In this document: piece after piece, positions 31,519 through 38,879 of the stretch
Layout: the number at the start of each line of letters is the position of its first letter
Position numbering within the stretch: the first letter of the stretch is position 1
Assembly: GCA_030622545.1 (NCBI GenBank)
Contig: JAUXGA010000003.1
Location: 1 to 64,000, forward strand
DNA: 64,000 bases
Source of the DNA: a bacterium
GTDB taxonomy: Bacteria > Electryoneota > RPQS01 > DYHQ01
Direction: 5' to 3'
The notes under the pieces: generated by a model
Databases searched by the model: none
What the model saw: the letters and a program-made list of their open reading frames with translations, nothing else
Told to the model about the DNA's origin: nothing
Position numbers and translations under genes: made by a program

Positions 31519-32444
31519 GCTTCGGCTCCTCTATTGAAATGATGTTCGATTTCCCGAGCGGCAACTTCCGGAGGCTCATCCGGATTACAATCAATCCAGA
31601 CCACGCGCGGGTCGCGGCGAAACCAGGTGAACTGTCGTTTGACATAATGGCGCACGGCTTTCTGAATGTTATCCACCATTTCGTCATAGTCGTTTTCGCC
31701 GCGCAGATAAGGAAAAACTTCCTGATAACCATGCGTGCGCAACGCATTCGTCGTTTCATCGAATCCGCGTTCCATGAGCGCGCGAACTTCATCCACGAGC
31801 CCTTCATTCAGCATCGCTAACGCGCGCTGATTCACTCGCTCGTAAATCACCGAGCGTTCCATCCGCAGACAATAGAATGCCACTGGGCAGGGTAGAGGCT
31901 CCGCCGGGCGCTTGTGCCATTCGGATAAGGGAATGCCGGTTCGCTGATAAACTTCCAAAGCGCGCAACACACGGCTGCTATCCTGCGGCATAATACGCGA
32001 CGCGCTTTCCGGGTCCACTTTCTGCAACTCTTCATATAGAGCTTCCGCGCCTTCTTCCTTCAACCTTTCCCTTAGTGGCCCGTAATCGCTTTCGTCATCT
32101 TCCGTTTCAAAAAAACCATCCAGAAGCGCGCGAATGTAAAAACCTGAACCGCCCACAACCATCGGTAGATGACCGCGCTCGAAAATTTCTTCAACCTTCG
32201 CCCTCGCCGCCCGTCCGAAATCCCCCGCCGTCCAGCGTTCGCTTATATCGAGTTCATCCACAAAATGATGCGCAACTTTCGCGCGCATTTCTTTCGTGGG
32301 TTTCGCGGTTCCAATCTCGAGGTCGCGGAAGATTTGCCGACTATCCGCTGAAATAATTTCCCCCTGGAGCGCAAGCGCCAGGGGGATAGAAACATCGGTC
32401 TTTCCCACACCCGTCGGACCGGCTAAAACAAGCACGCGCTTCAT
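31515..32444 (-). CDS. miaA: tRNA dimethylallyltransferase
   Basis: Adds a dimethylallyl group to A37 of tRNAs reading UNN codons. The 309-residue protein starts MKRVLVLAGPTGVGKTDV with the P-loop at 9-16, followed by ISADSRQIFRDLEIGTAKP, VGGSGFYIRALLDGFFE and the RTHGYQEVFPYL region, all typical of MiaA. The open frame continues 13 codons upstream into mutL, but the family start is at ATG 32444. It lies 10 nt after the mutL stop and overlaps pyk by 4 nt, the usual mutL-miaA pairing. Confidence 0.96.
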   Translation of the reverse strand: MKRVLVLAGPTGVGKTDVSIPLALALQGEIISADSRQIFRDLEIGTAKPTKEMRAKVAHHFVDELDISERWTAGDFGRAARAKVEEIFERGHLPMVVGGSGFYIRALLDGFFETEDDESDYGPLRERLKEEGAEALYEELQKVDPESASRIMPQDSSRVLRALEVYQRTGIPLSEWHKRPAEPLPCPVAFYCLRMERSVIYERVNQRALAMLNEGLVDEVRALMERGFDETTNALRTHGYQEVFPYLRGENDYDEMVDNIQKAVRHYVKRQFTWFRRDPRVVWIDCNPDEPPEVAAREIEHHFNRGAEA

Positions 32445-32454
32445 CGCCGCCGCC

Positions 32455-34197
32455 TCATGTCGTCCGCTTAAAGCGTCGGTCAAGTTCGGCCAGTGTCAGA
32501 TGGATAATGGTGGGACGTCCGTGCGGACAGGTATAGGGAAATTCGGTGGCAAAAAGATCGTCGATTAAAGCGTTCATTTCCACAGGAGAAAGCGAATCGC
32601 CGGTTCGTATCGCGGTATGACACGCAAAAGAAGCTGCCAATGCTTCCTGTGGTTCCAGCTTGGCTTCGCGCCACTCGCGATACATATCCAGAAGCCCGGT
32701 CGCCAAGTCCGTTTCGGACGCGCGAGCAAGTCCCGCCGGCACCGCTTCCATAGACCACGACCTCGCGCCGAACTCGCGCAGCACAAAACCTAACTTTCCA
32801 AGCTCCGGTAAAAGATCGCGCAAGAGCAGGTCGTCTTCCGGAGAAAGCTCGACGAGCAGCGGAAAAAGAAGCTGCTGCGAATTCATCTGCTGCCCCTGCA
32901 GTGCGCGCTTGGCTTTTTCGAAAAGGATGCGTTCATGCGCGGCGTGCTGGTCGATAACCGCCAGCCCTGATTTCACCTGCGAAACGATATACTTATTGTG
33001 AACCTGCCAGATTTGAATGGGCGGCGAGGATGGCTCGGTTGTTTTGCCAAGCGTCACTGGCTGCAATGGAGTCGCATCCGTCGAAAACAAATCCTCGTAA
33101 GGTTTCAGCGCTTCCCGAATATCTCCCGGCACCGTCGAGCCGCCGCGAAGATCAATCGGATGCGCCGGTCTTTTATGAAACGGAGCGTCGCTTTCAGAAA
33201 TTACCTCTGTATGAAGATCCCGCAACGCTTCTCGAACCGCTCTGCGAACGACAGAATGAATGAGTCCCTCGTTGTTGAACTTCACCTCCGACTTGGACGG
33301 ATGCACATTCACATCGTACGAGCGCGGATCCATCTCCATGAAGAGAACATAGAACGGCCATTCCCCCGGCGGCAGATACATATCGAGACCAACCTTTACA
33401 GCATTATGAACGACGCGATGCTGGATACCGCGCCGGTTCAAAAACAGATACTGCTCTCCGCGGCTCTTCCGGTGCAGTTCGGCCTTGCCGATGTAGCCCC
33501 AGACTCGCAGCGGCTCCTGTTCAAAATCCACCGGCAGAAGTTTCTCGATAAAGCCTGTACCAAACAAATCCGACAAACGGCCATCGAAATCGGTCGCCGG
33601 AAGTTGAAACACCGATGCTTCGTTATGAAAAAGCGACCAGTTGATATCCGGATACGCGATGACGAAACGTTTGAAGGTGGATAGAAGATGTTGAAATTCG
33701 GTGGGCGCGCTTTTCAGAAATTTCGCGCGGGCGGGCGTGTTGTAAAAGAGAGAATGAACTGCGACGGAACTGCCTTGCGGGCACGCGCAGGGTTCCGGCA
33801 CGCCGGCAATGCCGCCTTCCAAACGAAGCAGCGTTCCGGAAGGAGATTTCTCGGTACGCGTCCGCATTTCGACAACGCTGACTGATGCAATCGAAGGAAG
33901 CGCTTCTCCGCGAAAACCCAGCGAACGGATTTGAAATAAATCGTCCAACGTCGCGATTTTGCTCGTTGCGTGACGTTCAAAAGCCAGAAGAAGATCATCG
34001 CGCTCCATCCCCTGGCCGTCATCCACAACCTGAATCAGTTCGCGACCCTGACCGCGCAAATGAATCTGAATCCGGCTTGCTCCGGCATCGATGGCGTTTT
34101 CGACGAGCTCCTTAAGCACCGAAGCTCCCCGTTCGACAACTTCACCGGCTGCAATCTGGTTCGCCAGATGCTCAGGTAGAATCTGTATTTTCCCCAT
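32455..34197 (-). CDS. mutL: DNA mismatch repair protein MutL
   Basis: Couples mismatch recognition by MutS to strand incision. The 580-residue protein has the GHKL ATPase motifs (ELVENAIDAGAS at about 31-42, DDGQGM, TSKI, RSLGFRGEALPSIASV) and a C-terminal endonuclease: the motif DQHAAHERILFE fits DQHA(X)2E(X)4E, and CPHGRP lies near the C-terminus. It is therefore the nicking type found in organisms without MutH. The ATG at 34197 is chosen because the conserved MGKIQILP start lies there. It overlaps fchA by 26 nt. No mutS is in the window. Confidence 0.96.
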   Translation of the reverse strand: MGKIQILPEHLANQIAAGEVVERGASVLKELVENAIDAGASRIQIHLRGQGRELIQVVDDGQGMERDDLLLAFERHATSKIATLDDLFQIRSLGFRGEALPSIASVSVVEMRTRTEKSPSGTLLRLEGGIAGVPEPCACPQGSSVAVHSLFYNTPARAKFLKSAPTEFQHLLSTFKRFVIAYPDINWSLFHNEASVFQLPATDFDGRLSDLFGTGFIEKLLPVDFEQEPLRVWGYIGKAELHRKSRGEQYLFLNRRGIQHRVVHNAVKVGLDMYLPPGEWPFYVLFMEMDPRSYDVNVHPSKSEVKFNNEGLIHSVVRRAVREALRDLHTEVISESDAPFHKRPAHPIDLRGGSTVPGDIREALKPYEDLFSTDATPLQPVTLGKTTEPSSPPIQIWQVHNKYIVSQVKSGLAVIDQHAAHERILFEKAKRALQGQQMNSQQLLFPLLVELSPEDDLLLRDLLPELGKLGFVLREFGARSWSMEAVPAGLARASETDLATGLLDMYREWREAKLEPQEALAASFACHTAIRTGDSLSPVEMNALIDDLFATEFPYTCPHGRPTIIHLTLAELDRRFKRTT

Positions 34198-34849
34198 CGA
34201 GTTTCTCTTGGACAATCTGGAAAGCGCTCTTGATAAGTTCTCCGCCTTCTTGCCAGGCCGTCATGACTTCTTTTCGCAGCGCCTTGGCTTTGGCGGCGTC
34301 TTCAAGACCGACGAGGTTAATCAAAACATTCCAACCGCCGCCGACAAGTCCCGTGTAAAGCTGCGCGGCTCCAACACCCGCGTCGGAAACACAATTCTCA
34401 TTGCCCTTCGCAGCAACGAACGACGCGTCGCGCAAAGCTTCCAAACAAGTCTGCATCGTCGTCATGGGAACGTCAATCGTTTCCTGAGTGGCCGCCGCAA
34501 GCTCTGCCTCTTTCGCTTTTGTTTCGGCGTCATCTCGCGCAGGTAATTTTCGAGCAACCCGGAAGCGGTTGAACGCGGCGGTGTCTTCATCGACAAGCAC
34601 GGTCAGCTTAGCGCGAGCGGCTTCGGTGCGCGTGCGTACGTCCTGCAGCTCCTGCCCGACGTCCGCATAAGCTTTCTTGCCGATGGTCAATGTGCAGACC
34701 ATCGAAAGTAATGCGGAGCCAATCGCGCCGGAAAGTGCCGCCGCAGAGCCGCCTCCGGGCGCGGGAGCTTTCGACGCGACTTGTTCGATAAAATTCTGTG
34801 TCGGCTGGTAAATCAGTTTCGCGGGGAAATCAATAGTTTTTTCAGACAT
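34172..34849 (-). CDS. fchA: Formimidoyltetrahydrofolate cyclodeaminase
   Basis: Converts 5-formimidoyl-tetrahydrofolate to 5,10-methenyl-tetrahydrofolate and ammonia. The 225-residue helical protein matches the FTCD C-terminal domain family: APAPGGGSAAALSGAIGSAL (about 28-47), DEDTAAFNRF, and SDAGVGAAQL. It lies 20 nt behind glutamate formimidoyltransferase, which makes its substrate; in animals the two activities are fused, here they are separate adjacent genes. The role is one-carbon transfer from formiminoglutamate, a histidine-degradation product. No other histidine-degradation gene is in the window. Confidence 0.92.
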   Translation of the reverse strand: MSEKTIDFPAKLIYQPTQNFIEQVASKAPAPGGGSAAALSGAIGSALLSMVCTLTIGKKAYADVGQELQDVRTRTEAARAKLTVLVDEDTAAFNRFRVARKLPARDDAETKAKEAELAAATQETIDVPMTTMQTCLEALRDASFVAAKGNENCVSDAGVGAAQLYTGLVGGGWNVLINLVGLEDAAKAKALRKEVMTAWQEGGELIKSAFQIVQEKLDGENTDST

Positions 34850-34869
34850 CTAAATTTGCTCTTTGTTTT

Positions 34870-35907
34870 CTATGAAATGGCGTATTCGATTATTTTCTTT
34901 TCGGGCACGAACGGATTGAACGATGAAAGTTCTAACTTGTCATGCGCAAGCTTCACGGCCTCACGCTCGGTTTGCGGTCGAGGGCCGCCGTCGCGCCAAA
35001 GATAATATTCGGCGGCGAGCAGCAGCGCTTCTATGGGAATCAAACCGACGGCTTCCGTGCCGCGGGTTTTAACGCCGCGGGTTTCGGCTTCGTGCTTGAC
35101 CTGCTCGTAAGCGGTATGCGGCGGCGTGATTCGGAAATTCGTCAGGTTCATCGAAATCTGTGTGGAGTCGCTTTCCTCAAGATACACACCCATACCTTTG
35201 ACAAACAACAGCGGGCCGGGATGGTGCACCTTCTTACCCTTAGCGCTGAGAATAAGTTCGCCTTTCGCGTCCGTCATCGGCCAGCCCATTTGCCGCACAT
35301 GCAGCGCAATGTCCTGAGCAACATCCGCATCAGGTGTTTGCAAATTCACATTGTACGCAATTAAAAAGAAGCGCGCGCCGGTAGCAACCGCTCCGAATTT
35401 GGGTACGAACTTGGCCGGGCCGAAATCCGGCGCCCAAAGTGGGTCTTTCAATTTCTCTTCCAAACCCTCGTATTCGCCGCGACGCACCTTCGCCAAATTC
35501 TGTCGCGAAGGTGTTTTTGCGGCGGCTTCGTAGAGATAAACCGGAATCCCGAGCTCTCTGCCCGCGCGTTCGCCGTATCTCTCCGCAAGCTTCGCGCACT
35601 CCGCCATCGTAATATCCCGCACCGGCACGAACGGCGCGACATCGACCGCTCCCATCCGCGGATGTTCGCCTTTCTGGACAGTCATGTCAATCTCTTCGAC
35701 CGCCGCCGCTGTCAAACGGAACATCGCCTCGACGCACGCATCCGGATTGCCCGCGAACGTAATCACGCAACGGTTGTAATCTCCGTTGGGGTCAACATCA
35801 AGCAATGTCACACCGTCAACCTTGGCGACTTCACCCGCCACCCGGTCAATCTTCGCCCGATCCCTCCCCTCGGAAATATTCGGCACACATTCAACAATTG
35901 GATTCAT
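34870..35907 (-). CDS. ftcD: Glutamate formimidoyltransferase
   Basis: Transfers the formimino group of N-formimidoyl-glutamate to tetrahydrofolate. The 345-residue protein shows the family start (ECVPNISEGRD), GDYNRCVITFAG, KGEHPRMGAVDVAPFVPV (the folate/active-site region with His and Arg), AKFVPKFGAVATGARFFLIAYNVNL, and TQISMNLTNF. The in-frame TTG two codons upstream is ignored in favour of ATG 35907. It is the first gene of the ftcD-fchA-mutL-miaA-pyk run. Confidence 0.95.
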   Translation of the reverse strand: MNPIVECVPNISEGRDRAKIDRVAGEVAKVDGVTLLDVDPNGDYNRCVITFAGNPDACVEAMFRLTAAAVEEIDMTVQKGEHPRMGAVDVAPFVPVRDITMAECAKLAERYGERAGRELGIPVYLYEAAAKTPSRQNLAKVRRGEYEGLEEKLKDPLWAPDFGPAKFVPKFGAVATGARFFLIAYNVNLQTPDADVAQDIALHVRQMGWPMTDAKGELILSAKGKKVHHPGPLLFVKGMGVYLEESDSTQISMNLTNFRITPPHTAYEQVKHEAETRGVKTRGTEAVGLIPIEALLLAAEYYLWRDGGPRPQTEREAVKLAHDKLELSSFNPFVPEKKIIEYAIS

Positions 35908-35940
35908 GTACAAAATCTCTTGGTTAGGTTCGTTTCAAAT

Positions 35941-36834
35941 TTAATGCGATTGAAGTGCAAAATCTACGGTATAAGTCTTTACTTCTATATAGCTCAAATC
36001 TCTAATGGCGTACTCCAATGTATCATCCACTTGCTTCGCTATTATGATTCCTTTTACGTTTTGATTTTCTTGGGCAACGTTTTCTCTGACCCATGTAATA
36101 TATCTTAATAGTTGGCCTACTGCAGAATCACTTGTTTTCCCGCGCTTCAATTCAATTACAACCAAATCATTCGTATCTAAATCTAAGCTCAAGAAATCTA
36201 TATTCCATTTACCCGCTGGAAATTGCCTTCCATTCTGTTCATCAGTTCTATAAAGTTGTAATCGTGATCCCCAGTTAATATTCTCCCAGTTAGTATAAAG
36301 AAACTCCTCTAATTGAGATTCCAATGCAAATTCTGCTTGGTTTTCAATGTCCTTAGATGTCGCAATTTGCCTAACTAAACTCGTTTCTCTTTCTCCTGTG
36401 ATTAACCTAAAATCCTCTTCGGATATTCCCCTCGCTCCGCCTTGAAAATATGAATACCAAAACTGCTTATTCTCGATAAATTCCAGCAACGGAACCAAAT
36501 CCTCTACTGCTCTCGGTTTTCCCCAAAGATTAATTTCGCTCAACAATACCCCATAATTTGTTGTAAAGAACTCAACTCCGTGTCCGTAATTCTTTCGTTG
36601 TTCTTCTGTTAATTCAAAACTTGGTGAAGCCAATATCGCCGTCGCTGCAAAGATTTTATCTGGCAACCCTACGTAAAACACAACTCGATCACCCTGTTCA
36701 AGATTCCTTCGGTTTGGTGTTCTTTCGCCAAGACCCCAGAAACTATCTTCTATTCTTGCATCAAGAATTTTGCGAGCAGATAAAACCTCTCCACCAGATT
36801 TATGTCCAGTTACGGTAAAAATCCAATATGCCAT
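35941..36834 (-). CDS. EVE-domain protein fused to a NucS/DUF91-type nuclease domain
   Basis: A 297-residue two-domain protein. Residues 1-150 (YWIFTVTGHKSG, WGLGERTPNRRNLEQGDRVVFY) form an EVE/PUA-like domain that in other proteins binds modified bases in DNA or RNA. Residues 165-290 have the endonuclease NucS C-terminal (DUF91) core: Glu near 172-176, Asp213 (WNIDFLSLDL), Glu228-Leu-Lys230 (VVIELKRGK) and Gln241 (VGQLLRYI), a PD-(D/E)XK arrangement. The pairing suggests a modification-dependent restriction enzyme. The gene is much more AT-rich than its neighbours and has no partner gene, as expected of a transferred stand-alone defence gene. Known EVE-nuclease fusions vary, so the modification it reads cannot be stated. 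Confidence 0.82.
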   Translation of the reverse strand: MAYWIFTVTGHKSGGEVLSARKILDARIEDSFWGLGERTPNRRNLEQGDRVVFYVGLPDKIFAATAILASPSFELTEEQRKNYGHGVEFFTTNYGVLLSEINLWGKPRAVEDLVPLLEFIENKQFWYSYFQGGARGISEEDFRLITGERETSLVRQIATSKDIENQAEFALESQLEEFLYTNWENINWGSRLQLYRTDEQNGRQFPAGKWNIDFLSLDLDTNDLVVIELKRGKTSDSAVGQLLRYITWVRENVAQENQNVKGIIIAKQVDDTLEYAIRDLSYIEVKTYTVDFALQSH

Positions 36835-36866
36835 AGCTTACTCTAATCCTAATTCACGTACTGCGG

Positions 36867-36885
36867 AACGCGGGAGCGTCCCGCC
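36867..36885. repeat. Short GC-rich hairpin
   Basis: GCGGGA (36870-36875), GCG loop, TCCCGC (36879-36884), preceded by GGAAC. It resembles the CCCGCC/GGCGGG hairpin at 21755-21784 and lies upstream of the EVE-nuclease gene. Confidence 0.45.
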
Positions 36886-36908
36886 TAGTGTAGGTTAAAG
36901 ATATTCAA

Positions 36909-36932
36909 TTCCGGCCGGATTACGCTCGCTGA
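36909..36932 (+). repeat. Partial copy of palindromic repeat family 1
   Basis: TTCCGGCCGGATTACGC matches the left end of copy A (TTCCGGCCGGGTTACGC) with one change; the right half is missing. Confidence 0.5.
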
Positions 36933-36981
36933 TTTCACCTTTCTGCGTTTCACCAAAAGGTGAAACACCAATTGGTGAAAA
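36933..36981. repeat. Cluster of TTTCACC/GGTGAAA motifs with two palindromes
   Basis: Four copies of TTTCACC or its complement GGTGAAA within 48 nt, including the perfect palindrome GTTTCACC-AAAA-GGTGAAAC (36947-36966) and CACCAATTGGTG (36966-36977). It lies just beyond the 3' end of the TPR gene. No T run follows, so it is not a plain terminator; it could be a protein-binding site or a stem in the transcript end. Confidence 0.6.
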
Positions 36982-37003
36982 GTACTCCACCCGCATTATC
37001 CAA

Positions 37004-38866
37004 TTACAGCGCTTTCTCGAGTGCTCTCGCGCGTTTGCGGGCTTGCTCAAGATACGTAGATTCGGGGAAATCGGCAAGGATTTTCTCGTAACTAACGAGT
37101 GCGGCGGCGGTGTTGTGCAAATCTTCTTCCTGTACTTGCGCTATCAGAAAAATCGTGCGGTCGAGGTCGCGGCTTTCCGGAAAATCTTCCACAAACTGCT
37201 CGAGAACTCGTATGGTCGCTTCGGCTTCCCCTGCATCACGCAGCGATAATGCCTGCATATAGCGGCCTGTCTCAGCTATGCGTCCCTGCTTGGCAATATC
37301 GGCGACGCGCTTGAAATGTTTCGCCGCCTTGTCCGGTTCTTCGCGAAAGAGGTTTAAATCTCCCTGCGCATATTCGCGAATAACTTCGCCATACCCTCCC
37401 TCGGTCATGAGTTTGCTGTAGCGCACCGCGTCGTTATAGCACGGACTGTTAAAACTCCCAGCGAGAATTCTTTCCAGAACATCATTCGCCTTGACCAGTG
37501 AATCCATCCAAAGATGTGCACGGACGATACGAAGACGCGCTTCGGCGACTTTGTCCTGATACTTTTTATCGCTCGAAACTTTACTCCAAACATCAATCGC
37601 ATCCGGAATCTTATCCGTCCAAACCAGACAATCCCCCATGTTCAGCTGCACCGTCGCCGGCGAAACCTGTTTGCTTCCCCTTTCGATTTCTTTTAACTGC
37701 GCAAGCGCTTCTTCAGGTTTGCGCTCATAACGAAGCGTAATCGTGGCGATGCAATAGCGCGCCAGAACAGCTTCCGACGCCTTCGGATGAGCTGCAATGA
37801 AACTTTCGTACGCCGCTTTCGCTTCAGCATGTTTCTCAAGCTGCATCAGACAATCCGCGAGTCCTAATTCAGCTTTCAGCCGCGTCTTTTTGGACGGCTC
37901 CCGTTGCAAGACCCTTGAAAAACTTTTTGACGCAAGAGATGTCTCGCCTTGCTTCAGCAGCTTATTCGCCAGAGCAAGAACGGCATCGCCATGTTTCTTA
38001 TCCAGCGAGTCCACCACGACCGTCTGTTCATATGAACCAGCGAAATCGCGGATTTTGAAAAGGTATCCCGCGTAGAGTTGCCGAAGCCGAATATTCCTTT
38101 TATTTTTCCGCACCGCACGAGCGAGGGTTTCCGTCACTTTCTTGTGAACGTCAGGCTCATCAGGAAAGCTCGTCAAGGTTCGCTGAGCAATCATCCAGCT
38201 TTGCGGAGCTTCTTTCAGGTAATTGATGAGTTCACGAGTGGCGGCATCCCATTTCATCTGCACGCGCATACTCTGCGACATCTCGAAAGCCATAAAACCC
38301 GGCTGTCTCGATTCCTTTCGGAAGTCCTCAATAAATCGTTCCGCGTCCTCCCACATCCGATTGCGCTGGAGTACTCGCACCAGACCTGCCACCGCACTGG
38401 GGTTTTTCGATTCGGATTCCAGAGCGCGATTCCAGATTTCCCATGCGCGTTCCTGCTGATCCTGCACAAGATAAATTTCGCCCAGTCCCAGCGTCAACGC
38501 AAAAGGCGCCAGAGCAGGAACCGTGTTCGGCTGGATTGAACTCTGCGCCTGAGCGCGCGCGATCATTCCTTCTACAAATTCGATAGCTTCTTCGTATCGT
38601 TTCAGATAAACGAGATTTCTGCGGATGCCTTCGACAGCCCGAGCGTTCCAGGCGTTCTCCGCTAAAACTGCTCGCCACGTCGCCAGCGCTCTCTCTGTAT
38701 CCGCGCGTTCTTCGTAGCGCCGCGCGCGATCGACGAGATTCTTCTCCTTTAAGTCCGCCGCACTTTGATTGGCTCTTTTGGACTCAATGCGAATCGGTAT
38801 CATCTGTCCGAAAGCAGAGGCAGTCATCAAGAGTATTGCTAAGAAGATTATAATTCGTTTACCCAT
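37004..38866 (-). CDS. Exported tetratricopeptide-repeat protein
   Basis: A 620-residue periplasmic TPR protein. Signal peptide KRIIIFLAILLMTASAFGQ (about 2-21), then TPR-like helix pairs through nearly the whole length (for example RYEERADTERALATWRAVL, EEAIEFVEGMI, AEAKAAYESFI, ALVSYEKILADFP). There is no enzyme motif. The start is set at ATG 38866 because the signal begins there; the open frame runs into the upstream gene. It follows the DUF4175 gene and is probably its co-transcribed partner; TPR proteins often accompany DUF4175/BatA-type envelope operons. The role is probably scaffolding of an envelope complex. Confidence 0.82.
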   Translation of the reverse strand: MGKRIIIFLAILLMTASAFGQMIPIRIESKRANQSAADLKEKNLVDRARRYEERADTERALATWRAVLAENAWNARAVEGIRRNLVYLKRYEEAIEFVEGMIARAQAQSSIQPNTVPALAPFALTLGLGEIYLVQDQQERAWEIWNRALESESKNPSAVAGLVRVLQRNRMWEDAERFIEDFRKESRQPGFMAFEMSQSMRVQMKWDAATRELINYLKEAPQSWMIAQRTLTSFPDEPDVHKKVTETLARAVRKNKRNIRLRQLYAGYLFKIRDFAGSYEQTVVVDSLDKKHGDAVLALANKLLKQGETSLASKSFSRVLQREPSKKTRLKAELGLADCLMQLEKHAEAKAAYESFIAAHPKASEAVLARYCIATITLRYERKPEEALAQLKEIERGSKQVSPATVQLNMGDCLVWTDKIPDAIDVWSKVSSDKKYQDKVAEARLRIVRAHLWMDSLVKANDVLERILAGSFNSPCYNDAVRYSKLMTEGGYGEVIREYAQGDLNLFREEPDKAAKHFKRVADIAKQGRIAETGRYMQALSLRDAGEAEATIRVLEQFVEDFPESRDLDRTIFLIAQVQEEDLHNTAAALVSYEKILADFPESTYLEQARKRARALEKAL

Positions 38867-38879
38867 CAATGTCACGTCC

